A stretch of 7,986 bases of DNA from Clostridia bacterium (GTDB taxonomy: Bacteria; Bacillota_A; Clostridia; Oscillospirales; Acutalibacteraceae): contig JAFSAK010000078.1 of NCBI GenBank assembly GCA_017441045.1, positions 1-7,986 on the forward strand, read 5' to 3'. The position numbers and the translations under genes are program-made. The notes beneath the pieces are model-generated. The model was not told where the DNA came from. It did not search any database and was given only the letters and a program-made list of their open reading frames with translations. Below, piece after piece: positions 1 through 6,815 of this stretch. Within the stretch, counting starts at the first letter, position 1. Each line of letters opens with the position of its first letter.

Positions 1-489
1 CGTATGGTCAAGTCCTATTTTGGTGATAACCGAAACAGGCACATTTTTAAGGGTATTGGTGGCATCGAGTCGGCCACCAAGCCCCGTCTCCACGACGACA
101 ATATCGCAACCTTCTTGGGCAAAATATAAAAATCCAACCGCGGTTATAAATTCAAATTCGGTAACGGCTATATTGGTTGCCTTGACCTTTTCGGAAATAC
201 GACAAAGGTCATCTTCCGAAATAAACTCGCCGTTTACGGTTATCCGCTCTCTGAAATCCACGATATACGGTGAAGTAAAAAGCCCCACCTTATATCCCTC
301 TTTTTGCAGGGCGGCGGCTACCATAACCGAAACCGAGCCCTTGCCATTGGTGCCCGCAATATGAATGGCGGGGAATTTATCTTGCGGATTATCAAGGGTA
401 CTTAAAAGTTTGTTTATTCGCTCAAGTCCGGCAGTATGGGAAAACATACCGAGCGAATGAATAAATTCAAGTGTTTCTTTATAATTCAT
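1..489 (-). CDS. folC: Folylpolyglutamate synthase / dihydrofolate synthase, N-terminal 163 residues (3' end outside window)
   Basis: FolC is a cytoplasmic Mur-ligase-family enzyme that adds glutamate to folates using ATP; many bacterial versions also make dihydrofolate from dihydropteroate. The visible part has the family hallmarks in order: an N-terminal helix (NYKETLEFIHSLG), the ATP P-loop HIAGTNGKGS at residues 43-52, SPYIVDFRERI at 73-83, VETGLGGRLDATN at 133-145 and ITKIGLDHT at the cut edge. The central and C-terminal ligase domains lie outside the window. The ATG at 489-487 begins 3 nt after the ung TAA stop. No Shine-Dalgarno-like sequence is visible before it, so translation is probably coupled to ung by re-initiation. 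It is the last visible gene of the seven-gene run. The family call is firm; whether the enzyme has one or both activities cannot be told from this part. Confidence 0.96.
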   Translation of the reverse strand, partial: MNYKETLEFIHSLGMFSHTAGLERINKLLSTLDNPQDKFPAIHIAGTNGKGSVSVMVAAALQKEGYKVGLFTSPYIVDFRERITVNGEFISEDDLCRISEKVKATNIAVTEFEFITAVGFLYFAQEGCDIVVVETGLGGRLDATNTLKNVPVSVITKIGLDHT

Positions 490-492
490 AAA

Positions 493-1161
493 TTAATCTA
501 TCTGCCAATCAATAGGCGTTTGTCCCGATGCTTTGAGAATTTCATTGGTCTTGGAAAAATGACCGCAACCAAAGAATCCGCCGTAGGCCGAGAGAGGACT
601 TGGATGAACGGTTATAAGTTTTTTATGAATGGGATTTTTAATAATTTCCGCTTTTTTTCTTGCATTGGCGCCCCAAAGCAAAAACACAACGGGGGTACTC
701 TTTTTATCAAGTTCGGCGATTACTCTATCGGTAAATTTTTCCCAACCGTAACCTTTATGACTGTTGGCTTCCCCCGCCCTGACTGTCAGCACATTGTTGA
801 GCATTAAAACGCCTTGTTTTGCCCATTTGGTCAGTTCGCCGTGATTTGCGGGTGTTATTCCCAAATCGGTTTCAAGTTCTTTATACATATTACGAAGAGA
901 AGGCGGAACATCCACGCCTTTTTTAACCGAGAAGCAAAGCCCGTGGGCTTGACCTTCGCCGTGATATGGATCCTGACCGATTATAACCACCTTGGTATTC
1001 TCAAAAGAGGTATACTTAAGTGCATTAAATATATCGTTCATAGGCGGATAAATTGTACGGCTGCCATATTCGGTTTTTAAAAAGCCCCTTAAATTAAGGT
1101 AATAGGGTTTTTCCCATTCATCCTTTAAAATATTATCCCAATCGTTTCCTATATTTACCAT
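493..1161 (-). CDS. ung: Uracil-DNA glycosylase, family 1
   Basis: Ung removes uracil from DNA after cytosine deamination or dUTP misincorporation, the first step of base excision repair. With the start chosen here the protein is 222 aa, normal for family 1. The water-activating motif GQDPYHG is at residues 62-68 with the catalytic Asp at 64, the same number as in E. coli Ung. LLWGANAR follows at about 161-168, and the catalytic-His loop HPSPLSA begins at His186. The reading frame extends upstream to a TTG at 1173. I prefer the ATG at 1161 because GAGG (1171-1168) sits 6 nt before it, and because family members typically begin close to an I-x-NDWD motif, here MVNIGNDWD. The gene starts 8 nt after the upstream phosphatase stop and ends 3 nt before folC, so it is inside an operon. 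Confidence 0.97.
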   Translation of the reverse strand: MVNIGNDWDNILKDEWEKPYYLNLRGFLKTEYGSRTIYPPMNDIFNALKYTSFENTKVVIIGQDPYHGEGQAHGLCFSVKKGVDVPPSLRNMYKELETDLGITPANHGELTKWAKQGVLMLNNVLTVRAGEANSHKGYGWEKFTDRVIAELDKKSTPVVFLLWGANARKKAEIIKNPIHKKLITVHPSPLSAYGGFFGCGHFSKTNEILKASGQTPIDWQID

Positions 1162-1167
1162 AAAATA

Positions 1168-1171
1168 CCTC
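1168..1171 (-). promoter_or_regulatory. Ribosome binding site that decides the ung start
   Basis: GAGG lies 6 nt upstream of the ATG at 1161 and overlaps the TGA stop of the upstream phosphatase gene (1172-1170). It overlaps the alternative TTG start at 1173 and so could not serve it. The longer 226-aa form is therefore unlikely. Confidence 0.7.
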
Positions 1172-1775
1172 AAATAATATCGTAAACTTCAACAATACCG
1201 CTACTATGATAAAGGGAAGGAGTAATCATTATGGAATATCCTCTACCGTTATCACTGGTCCACTCAACCGAGCGTTTGCGGGGTACGGCGCAGGTAGCCA
1301 AAAACATCATTATGGCGCCGCCGTGCATAATAACTCCCGCATTGGTTATATCTTTTTCCATCATATCGCGGACAATCATATTTATTCCGAGGGCAATTCT
1401 CTTTATAAAATCATTGGTATCCTCGCCTTCGGGAGTTGCCGAAATTTTACCTGAAGTCCACTCTGAATATTCAGGGCAAATTTCGAGTTCCGCCGCGGTT
1501 TTATTTTCAAAAATACCAAAATCATATTCGGTAAGTTCATCTACGTTTATTGGCTCAAAACCCGGATATATAGCCGCCGCGCTCTGACGGGCGCGAAGAA
1601 GCGGACTTGTATAAAGGGCTTCGATATCGGGGTATTCAAGGGTTTCCCTCAGTTCCTTTAATTCCCTTACGCCTTCAGGCGATAAAGGAAGATCGGTTTT
1701 GCACCCGATATATCTGCCATCAATATTTGCATCGGTCATTCCGTGACGAATCAGATGAATTTTATAGGTCTTCAT
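1170..1775 (-). CDS. Histidine phosphatase superfamily protein (phosphoglycerate-mutase-like)
   Basis: This 201-aa protein belongs to the superfamily that transfers phosphate through a catalytic histidine. The N-terminal signature LIRHGMTDAN carries Arg10-His11-Gly12, with His11 the expected phosphohistidine. The second arginine is Arg61 in SPLLRARQSA, the likely acid is Glu83 in LTEYDFGIFE, and the second histidine is His151 in IMHGGAIM. The catalytic set is therefore complete. The size and short insert fit small broad-specificity phosphatases or alpha-ribazole phosphatase (CobC-like), rather than the larger glycolytic dPGM. The substrate cannot be read from the sequence, and no cobalamin genes are nearby. 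The ATG at 1775 overlaps the end of hemW by 14 bp and is preceded by GGAG with a 7-nt spacer. ung follows after 8 nt. Confidence 0.92.
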   Translation of the reverse strand: MKTYKIHLIRHGMTDANIDGRYIGCKTDLPLSPEGVRELKELRETLEYPDIEALYTSPLLRARQSAAAIYPGFEPINVDELTEYDFGIFENKTAAELEICPEYSEWTSGKISATPEGEDTNDFIKRIALGINMIVRDMMEKDITNAGVIMHGGAIMMFLATCAVPRKRSVEWTSDNGRGYSIMITPSLYHSSGIVEVYDII

Positions 1776-2856
1776 AAATTAACTCCGTTATTAAAATATT
1801 CGAAAGAAGCATACCTTTATCGGTTAAGTGAAGATTAGGTGTTTTAAAATCCACCAATCCCGCCTTTTCAAATCTTTTTATTCTTTCTATAAGTTTTCGG
1901 GGAATTTCTTCATAAAATTCCAAAAGATTTATGCCCTTTTTAAGTCGAAAAGCCAACATCAGTTTTTCTGCCATCTCTCCCCCATCGCCCTCAACAACCG
2001 TTTCGGGACAAGAGATAAACCCTTTCAAGTCGGCGGGGTAAAAAAACCTTTTTTCATCAAAAAAAGAATGGGCAGAAGGGCCGATGCCTATATACTCTTC
2101 GCACTGCCAATATTTAAGATTATGGCGGCTTTCTTTCCCGATTTTACAGAAATTGGATATCTCATAATGCTCATAACCTTTACTTTCAAGATAATTACAC
2201 ATATAGAGATACTGTTCTGCCTCTTTATCTTCATCAGGAAGGTTTAATTCTCTTCTTGCAAAAACCGTATTTTCTTCGATTTTAAGCATATATGCAGAAA
2301 TATGTTCGGGATCTAAATCAGTGATAAAATCTATATTGCTTTTAAGTGTTTTAACGGTGCTATCGGGAAGACAAAGCATAAGATCAAGAGAAATATTATC
2401 AAATCCTTCTTCCCTTGCGAGTTTCACTGCTTTTTCGGCTACAGAAGCCGTATGGGTGCGGCCCAAAACCTTTAGTTCATTATCATTTCCGCTTTGAACA
2501 CCGATAGAAAGCCGATTAACCCCCATTTTCTTCGCCGTTTTTAAAAATTCGCGAGTAATAGAGCAAGGGTTGGCTTCCACAGTTATCTCTGCATCTTTAA
2601 GGACATTGAAGTTATCATATACCGATTTCAATATATCCCCTATTTTTTCGCCTAAAAGCGAAGGGGTTCCGCCGCCTATATATATAGTATCAATGGGGCG
2701 GTCCGCAAGACCGCCCCATTTAATTATTTCTTCTTTTAAAGCCGAAAGGTATCGCGCGGTAACGGTGCCTTCCGGAAATGCAGAATAAAAATCACAGTAG
2801 GCGCATTTTTTAGCGCAAAAAGGTATATGAATATATAATCCTAACGGCTTACGCAA
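1762..2856 (-). CDS. hemW: HemW-type radical SAM heme chaperone (oxygen-independent coproporphyrinogen oxidase-like)
   Basis: The protein has a radical SAM core and the HemN C-terminal domain. The cluster motif CAKKCAYCDF gives Cys14, Cys18 and Cys21 followed by Asp-Phe. True coproporphyrinogen dehydrogenase (HemN) normally has a fourth Cys there, so HemW is the better call; known HemW proteins bind heme and pass it to target proteins. Other hallmarks are YIGGGTPSLL (about 59-68), RLSIGVQSGNDNELKVLGR (about 115-133), HYEISNFCKIGKESRHNLKYW (about 230-250) and GIGPSAHS. The start is uncertain. The frame is open to a TTG at 2913 and an ATG at 2904, but both lie deep inside pduL without a Shine-Dalgarno. 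I chose the TTG at 2856, giving MRKPLGLYIHIPFC and 364 aa, because families of this type start a few residues before LYIHIPFC and GGTGA lies just upstream. GTG at 2865 is the alternative. The chosen start overlaps the pduL stop by 8 bp, which implies coupling. Confidence 0.93.
   Translation of the reverse strand: MRKPLGLYIHIPFCAKKCAYCDFYSAFPEGTVTARYLSALKEEIIKWGGLADRPIDTIYIGGGTPSLLGEKIGDILKSVYDNFNVLKDAEITVEANPCSITREFLKTAKKMGVNRLSIGVQSGNDNELKVLGRTHTASVAEKAVKLAREEGFDNISLDLMLCLPDSTVKTLKSNIDFITDLDPEHISAYMLKIEENTVFARRELNLPDEDKEAEQYLYMCNYLESKGYEHYEISNFCKIGKESRHNLKYWQCEEYIGIGPSAHSFFDEKRFFYPADLKGFISCPETVVEGDGGEMAEKLMLAFRLKKGINLLEFYEEIPRKLIERIKRFEKAGLVDFKTPNLHLTDKGMLLSNILITELIYEDL
2692..2720. repeat. 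Perfect 12-bp inverted repeat with 5-nt loop inside hemW
   Basis: AATGGGGCGGTC (2692-2703) and GACCGCCCCATT (2709-2720) are perfect reverse complements around the loop CGCAA. On the hemW strand it encodes about KWGGLADRPI, just before the conserved TIYIGGGTPS stretch, in a part of the protein where family members vary in length and sequence. It is much richer in GC than its surroundings and has no U-tract on the coding strand, so it is not a standard terminator. It looks like a small REP-like palindrome accommodated in frame. That origin is inference. Confidence 0.75.
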
Positions 2857-3420
2857 GGATTTCACCAATGCAACTGCCGGGAACTGCGGCGGCGTTGGCT
2901 TCATCGGTATCAATATGCATAGCGAGAGCGTAACTATCGCTTACACGGGCAACAACATCATCAAATACAAGCGCTCTGCCTTCGGTTGCGATTTTAACGC
3001 TGACTATCTGCTTATCGGTAATGCCGAATCTTTCACCGTCTGCTACGGTCATATGAATATGACGTTTAGCAGCGATAACACCCTCTTTGAGTTCAACCTC
3101 TCCGCAAGGACCAACTAATTTGCAAGCGCCCGACTCTGCAACATCACCTGATTCGCGGATGGGTGCCTGTACGCCGATAGCGCGGGCATCGGTAAGGGAA
3201 AGCTCAACCTGATCGGCAGGTCTTGTAGGTCCTAAAATAGATGCCTTTACGCTGCCTCTTGGGCCAACAACGGTGATTTTTTCTTCACAAGCATACTGGC
3301 CGGGTTGAGAAAGGTCTTTTTAGGAGTAAGCTTATGACCTTTACCGAAAAGAATCTCAAGTGTTTCTTCGGTTACGTGAGCGTGACGGGCTGAAATTTCA
3401 ACTAATACTTCTTTTGCCAT
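2849..3420 (-). CDS. pduL: Phosphate propanoyltransferase / phosphotransacetylase PduL-type, split by an apparent 1-nt frameshift
   Basis: PduL-type enzymes interconvert acyl-CoA plus phosphate with acyl-phosphate plus CoA; in fermenters they supply acetate kinase with acetyl-phosphate. Two reading frames together give the whole protein. The first (from ATG 3420, with AAGGA about 10 nt upstream) gives MAKEVLVEISARHAHVTEE through LTPKK at residue 35, then leaves the family pattern and stops at 3249-3247. The second carries DLSQPGQYACEEKIT, GPTRPADQVELSLTDARAIG, GVIAAKRHIHM and MHIDTDEANAA, ending at 2849. Adding one base at the A5 run (3317-3321) restores a seamless 190-aa protein. The expected metal ligands are present: His13 and His15, His121 and His123, and His169. 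There is no N-terminal extension resembling a microcompartment targeting peptide and no shell genes nearby, so a housekeeping cytosolic role is likely. If the lesion is real the gene may be inactive. Confidence 0.9.
3315..3322 (-). other. Frameshift site in pduL at an A5 homopolymer
   Basis: On the coding strand the sequence is CCT AAA AAG ACC TTT CTC, which reads PKKTFL. One extra A (AAAAAAG) or G (AAAAAGG) gives CCT AAA AA(A/G) GAC CTT TCT CAA, reading PKKDLSQ, exactly the family pattern. A -1 ribosomal slip on AAA AAG would also yield PKKDLSQ. The run has only five A residues, so the ideal A_AAA_AAG heptamer is not met. Contraction from A6 to A5, as a sequencing error or a real mutation, is the simplest explanation. 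Confidence 0.85.
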
Positions 3421-3455
3421 TTTTATAACTTCCTTCATATAAATTATTTTAATAA

Positions 3456-5201
3456 TTAAAGAGAATATTTTTTCTCGTAAGCGTTATATTCGTTAACATA
3501 TTCTTCAACCGCAGTTGTCTTGACATTGCGCAGATATTTATGAGCATCAAGATTCTCGGTATGAAGTTGTAAGGTATATACCGCGATATTTGAGCAGTGG
3601 TCGGAAACTCGTTCATAGTTAGTCAATATGTCGGAGAACACAAAACCAAGCTGAACAGTGCATTCGCCCTTCTGAAGACGCTCAATATGACGGGCTTTAA
3701 GATTATCTCTGAGTTTATCTATAACTTGCTCTAAAGGTTCAACCTTTGCGGCAATGGTCGTATCATCGTTAATAAACGAATCGATAGCATTACCAACGAT
3801 TTCTTTAAGAGCATCAGTGATTACACTAATTTCGTGTTTCGCATCATCGGAGAAGATGATTTCCTTATCCTTAATCTCCTGCGCTAAATCGCAGATATTA
3901 AGGGCGTGGTCTGTGATACGCTCAAAGTCACTTAAAGAGTGAAGCATACGGGCAACACTATGAGATTCATCGGCCGATAAATCTTTACTGCTGAGGCGCA
4001 CAAGATAGGTGCCGAGTTTATCTTCATACTTATCGGTGAGTCCTTCTAATTCGCGGACAAATTCTATCTGCTCAGCATCATATTTATCAATAGTTTCAAT
4101 GGAGTTCATTAGTGCATTTCTGGTATGCTCTGCCATCTCAACAGTAAGACGGCGGCACTCGGAAAGCGCCAACGGAACATTATTGAAGATACGCTCGTCC
4201 AAGAAAACGGTATGGGTCTTTTCTTCGCCGTCGGGAACAAGCAATTGGCAGAACTTAATAATAAGCTTTTTGATTGGGAGAAGAAGAGCTGTATTAACAG
4301 CGTTAAATAGGGTGTGAACAATAGCAACGCCAACCATTGCAATTTCGGCGCCCAAAATACCAACGCCGAATGCTTTTAAAATATACATTATTACCATGCA
4401 TATAATTGAGCCGAAAACATTTACGGAGAAATGCATAATAACAACGCGTTTTGCATTTTTGTTTGTACCCAAGCTGCCGATTAATGCAGTAACGCAGGTA
4501 CCGATATTAGCGCCAAGCACCAAAGGAATTGCCATTTCCCAGGTAATGCCTCCCGAAAGAGCAAGGGCTTGAACAATACCTATAGTAGCGGCAGAGGACT
4601 GGATAACACCTGTAAAAACAGTAGAAATAAGAAGCGCTACAATAGGACTTTTAAGGGTGGCAAGAAAACTATCAAATCCGGGGATAGTACGAACGCTAAC
4701 CATTGAATCGCTCATAAGATCCATACCGCAGATAAGAATTGCAAAACCGATAAAAATATTGCCGAGTTGTTTTTTCTTATCGCTTTTTGAAACCATCTGC
4801 ATGGCAATGCCGAGAAATGCAAGAATAGGGGCAAAAAAGCTGGGATTTAAAATTTCAACATACCATTTACCCTCTATTCCCGCTAAGCTTAAAAGCCAAG
4901 CCGTAAGGGTAGTTCCCACATTGGAGCCCATTATAAGACCGAAGGTATTATTGAAATTGAGAAGTCCCGAGTTAACAAGACCTACGAGCATTACCGTAAA
5001 TGCCGAGGAGGACTGAATTGCGACGGTTATACCTGCGCCCAAAAAGAAACCTAAAAAGTCATTTGCGGTAACCTTTTTCATTGTTCTTTCAAGTCCGCCG
5101 CCTGCCATTGTTTCAAGGCCGCCTGACATAACATTCATACCGAAAAGGAAAAATGTAAGCCCCAATATAAGAGGAATTACCATACTACTAATAATTGCCA
5201 T
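3456..5201 (-). CDS. Na/Pi cotransporter family protein with C-terminal PhoU domain
   Basis: This 581-aa membrane protein combines a sodium/phosphate symporter core of the NptA/SLC34-like type with a PhoU-like cytosolic domain, the architecture also seen in E. coli YjbB. The core has the characteristic inverted repeat: QSSSA at residues 63-67 followed by GSNVGTTLTA (92-101), then QSSAA at 201-205 followed by GANIGTCVTA (230-239). Hydrophobic segments fill roughly residues 5-25, 50-105, 120-165, 185-245 and 252-320. The C-terminal domain (about 340-560) holds two PhoU signatures, DFERITDHALNI at 425-436 and NYERVSDHCSNI at 528-539. Import or export of phosphate with regulation by the PhoU part is the expected role, but the direction is not settled by sequence. 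The ATG at 5201 has AAGGAG 7 nt upstream. It lies 29 bp after glyQS and 35 bp before pduL. Confidence 0.95.
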   Translation of the reverse strand: MAIISSMVIPLILGLTFFLFGMNVMSGGLETMAGGGLERTMKKVTANDFLGFFLGAGITVAIQSSSAFTVMLVGLVNSGLLNFNNTFGLIMGSNVGTTLTAWLLSLAGIEGKWYVEILNPSFFAPILAFLGIAMQMVSKSDKKKQLGNIFIGFAILICGMDLMSDSMVSVRTIPGFDSFLATLKSPIVALLISTVFTGVIQSSAATIGIVQALALSGGITWEMAIPLVLGANIGTCVTALIGSLGTNKNAKRVVIMHFSVNVFGSIICMVIMYILKAFGVGILGAEIAMVGVAIVHTLFNAVNTALLLPIKKLIIKFCQLLVPDGEEKTHTVFLDERIFNNVPLALSECRRLTVEMAEHTRNALMNSIETIDKYDAEQIEFVRELEGLTDKYEDKLGTYLVRLSSKDLSADESHSVARMLHSLSDFERITDHALNICDLAQEIKDKEIIFSDDAKHEISVITDALKEIVGNAIDSFINDDTTIAAKVEPLEQVIDKLRDNLKARHIERLQKGECTVQLGFVFSDILTNYERVSDHCSNIAVYTLQLHTENLDAHKYLRNVKTTAVEEYVNEYNAYEKKYSL

Positions 5202-5230
5202 ATTCTTCTCCTTAAATATCTGCTATCCGA

Positions 5231-6622
5231 CTAAAAAGCTACCTTTTCGGTTATATATGCCTTAAGCTCGCTGATGGGTATTCTTACCTGCTCCATTGTA
5301 TCTCTGTCACGAACGGTTACGCAACCATCGTTTTCAGAATCAAAGTCATAAGTAATGCAAAGAGGAGTACCGATTTCATCTTCTCTTCTGTAACGCTTAC
5401 CGATAGAGCCCGCATCATCAAAATCAATCATAAAGTCCTTTGAAAGTTCATTCTTGATTTCCATTGCCTTATCGGAAAGTTTCTTGGAAAGAGGAAGAAT
5501 TGCGGCCTTAAAGGGCGCAAGGGCGGGATGAAGGCGAAGAACTACTCGCTTATCCCCTTTATCATCAATCTCCTCATCGTAAGCGTTGCAAAGGAATGCA
5601 AGGGTTACGCGGTCTGCACCCAAAGAGGGCTCGATAACATAAGGAACATACTTTTCGTTGGTTTCGGGATCAAAATATTCCATAGGTTCGCCCGAATGTT
5701 TAGCGTGCTGAGAAAGGTCATAGTCAGTTCTGTCGGCAACGCCCCAAAGTTCGCCCCAACCGAATGGGAATAAGAACTCGAAGTCGGTAGTGGCTTTAGA
5801 ATAGAAGCAAAGCTCATATTTATCGTGGTCACGAAGACGAAGGGCCTTTTCTTCCATACCGAGATTTAAAAGCCAATCTCTGCAGTATCCGCGCCAGAAA
5901 TCAAACCACTCAAGGTCGGTACCGGGTTTGCAGAAGAATTCAAGTTCCATCTGCTCAAATTCTCTTATACGGAAAATAAAGTTACCGGGGGTGATTTCGT
6001 TACGGAAGGATTTACCTATCTGACCTACGCCGAAAGGTAATTTCTTACGGGTTGTTCTTTGAATATTCTTAAAGTTAACAAAAATACCTTGCGCGGTTTC
6101 GGGGCGGAGATAAAGAGTAGATGTGCTATCTTCGGTTACGCCCTGGAAGGTTTTAAACATAAGGTTAAATTTGCGAATATCGGTAAAATCATGGCTTCCG
6201 CAAGAGGGACAAGCAATTTCGTGTTCACGGATATAGGCCATCATTTCATCATCGGTCATAGCGGCAGGGTTATCGGAAAGGCCGTTCTCTGCAACATAAT
6301 CCTCTATAAGTTTATCGGCTCTGTGCCTCGTCTTGCACTGACGGCAATCCATCAAAGGATCGGAAAATCCGCCAAGGTGACCCGAAGCAACCCAGGTTTC
6401 AGGGTTCATAATGATGGCGCTGTCAAGTCCCACATTATAGGGGCATTCCTGAACGAATTTCTTCCACCAGGCCTTTTTAATATTGTTTTTAAGTTCAACG
6501 CCCAAAGGACCGTAGTCCCAAGCGTTTGCAAGTCCCCCGTAGATTTCACTACCGGGGTATACAAAACCTCTGCCTTTGGCAAGGTTTACTATCATATCCA
6601 TAGTTTTACTTGCGTTATCCAT
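5231..6622 (-). CDS. glyQS: Glycine--tRNA ligase, single-chain alpha2 type (class II)
   Basis: The enzyme charges tRNA-Gly with glycine and ATP. It is the single-polypeptide dimeric type, not the alpha/beta GlyQ+GlyS tetramer. Visible marks, numbered from the chosen start, are [20 protein letters not shown] near residues 19-38, two zinc-ribbon-like pairs C93-x2-C96 and C138-x2-C141, [13 protein letters not shown] (172-184), class II motif 2 [18 protein letters not shown] (207-224) and motif 3 EPSLGADR (331-338). The C-terminal anticodon-binding domain starts near [19 protein letters not shown]. At 463 aa the length is normal. The frame extends to a TTG at 6646, but the ATG at 6622 has a perfect AGGAGG 8 nt upstream and is clearly the start. 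The leader from the predicted promoter is only about 33 nt, so no T-box riboswitch fits between promoter and gene. Confidence 0.98.
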   Translation of the reverse strand: MDNASKTMDMIVNLAKGRGFVYPGSEIYGGLANAWDYGPLGVELKNNIKKAWWKKFVQECPYNVGLDSAIIMNPETWVASGHLGGFSDPLMDCRQCKTRHRADKLIEDYVAENGLSDNPAAMTDDEMMAYIREHEIACPSCGSHDFTDIRKFNLMFKTFQGVTEDSTSTLYLRPETAQGIFVNFKNIQRTTRKKLPFGVGQIGKSFRNEITPGNFIFRIREFEQMELEFFCKPGTDLEWFDFWRGYCRDWLLNLGMEEKALRLRDHDKYELCFYSKATTDFEFLFPFGWGELWGVADRTDYDLSQHAKHSGEPMEYFDPETNEKYVPYVIEPSLGADRVTLAFLCNAYDEEIDDKGDKRVVLRLHPALAPFKAAILPLSKKLSDKAMEIKNELSKDFMIDFDDAGSIGKRYRREDEIGTPLCITYDFDSENDGCVTVRDRDTMEQVRIPISELKAYITEKVAF

Positions 6623-6630
6623 ATGTTTTT

Positions 6631-6636
6631 CCTCCT
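6631..6636 (-). promoter_or_regulatory. Consensus ribosome binding site of glyQS
   Basis: AGGAGG lies 8 nt upstream of the ATG at 6622-6620. It sets the start and rules out the longer TTG-initiated form, which would begin upstream of this site at 6646. Confidence 0.9.
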
Positions 6637-6661
6637 GAAAATTCAAATTTCCTCAGTTACC

Positions 6662-6690
6662 ATATTAACAAAAATTCCATAAAAAGTCAA
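6662..6690 (-). promoter_or_regulatory. Sigma-A-type promoter for glyQS and the downstream operon
   Basis: On the minus strand TTGACT (6690-6685, 5 of 6 to consensus) and TAATAT (6667-6662) are separated by 17 nt. A TG lies one base upstream of the -10, as in an extended -10 element. Transcription should begin near 6655, leaving a leader of about 33 nt. No promoter or terminator is evident in the short gaps downstream, so this promoter may serve all seven minus-strand genes. Confidence 0.7.
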
Positions 6691-6711
6691 TATAATAACA
6701 TATAAATAACA

Positions 6712-6727
6712 TAGTTTGGATAAACTA
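6712..6727. repeat. Inverted repeat TAGTTT-GGAT-AAACTA between the divergent promoters
   Basis: A perfect 6-bp inverted repeat with a 4-bp centre lies between the two -35 boxes. The half-site TAGTTT recurs at 6764-6769, overlapping the plus-strand -10 region. It could be an operator, but the region is AT-rich and such short repeats arise by chance. Confidence 0.3.
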
Positions 6728-6745
6728 AAATAAAAAACTCCCCAC

Positions 6746-6774
6746 TTGACATCTTAATATGTATAGTTTATACT
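6746..6774 (+). promoter_or_regulatory. Near-consensus sigma-A-type promoter for the two small plus-strand genes
   Basis: A perfect TTGACA (6746-6751) is followed after exactly 17 nt by TATACT (6769-6774, 5 of 6). Transcription should start near 6781. The 10-bp palindrome AATAGCTATT at 6778-6787 sits at the expected start point. The strength of the match suggests high constitutive expression unless it is repressed. Confidence 0.8.
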
Positions 6775-6815
6775 TTTAATAGCTATTTTTTAACAGTTTT
6801 TGGAGGTAATTTTAA

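Noticed and set aside
20..364. 114-aa plus-strand open frame
   Set aside because: It is antisense to folC, whose P-loop and other family motifs are read without interruption on the minus strand.
436..1080. Plus-strand open frames opposite ung
   Set aside because: They are shadows of ung, which has all its catalytic motifs on the minus strand; the plus frames have no ribosome site and no recognisable product.
2857..2913. N-terminal extension of HemW from TTG 2913 or ATG 2904
   Set aside because: The extra residues are proline-rich, do not look like the family, lie inside the PduL coding sequence and lack a ribosome site.
2849..3052. A separate 67-aa gene on the minus strand
   Set aside because: It is the C-terminus of PduL (MHIDTDEANAA), with the frame open upstream to the frameshift, not an independent gene.
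3247..3438. Programmed -1 frameshifting in pduL as the primary explanation
   Set aside because: The run has five A residues, short of the A_AAA_AAG heptamer, and I saw no well-spaced Shine-Dalgarno-like stimulator. Homopolymer contraction is simpler, so this is kept only as an alternative.
3421..3455. Terminator or promoter between the Na/Pi transporter and pduL
   Set aside because: The 35-bp gap holds only the pduL ribosome site; no hairpin or promoter boxes are visible.
6059..6682. 207-aa plus-strand open frame opposite the 5' half of glyQS
   Set aside because: glyQS motifs are complete on the other strand, and this frame runs across the glyQS promoter and ribosome site, which argues against coding.
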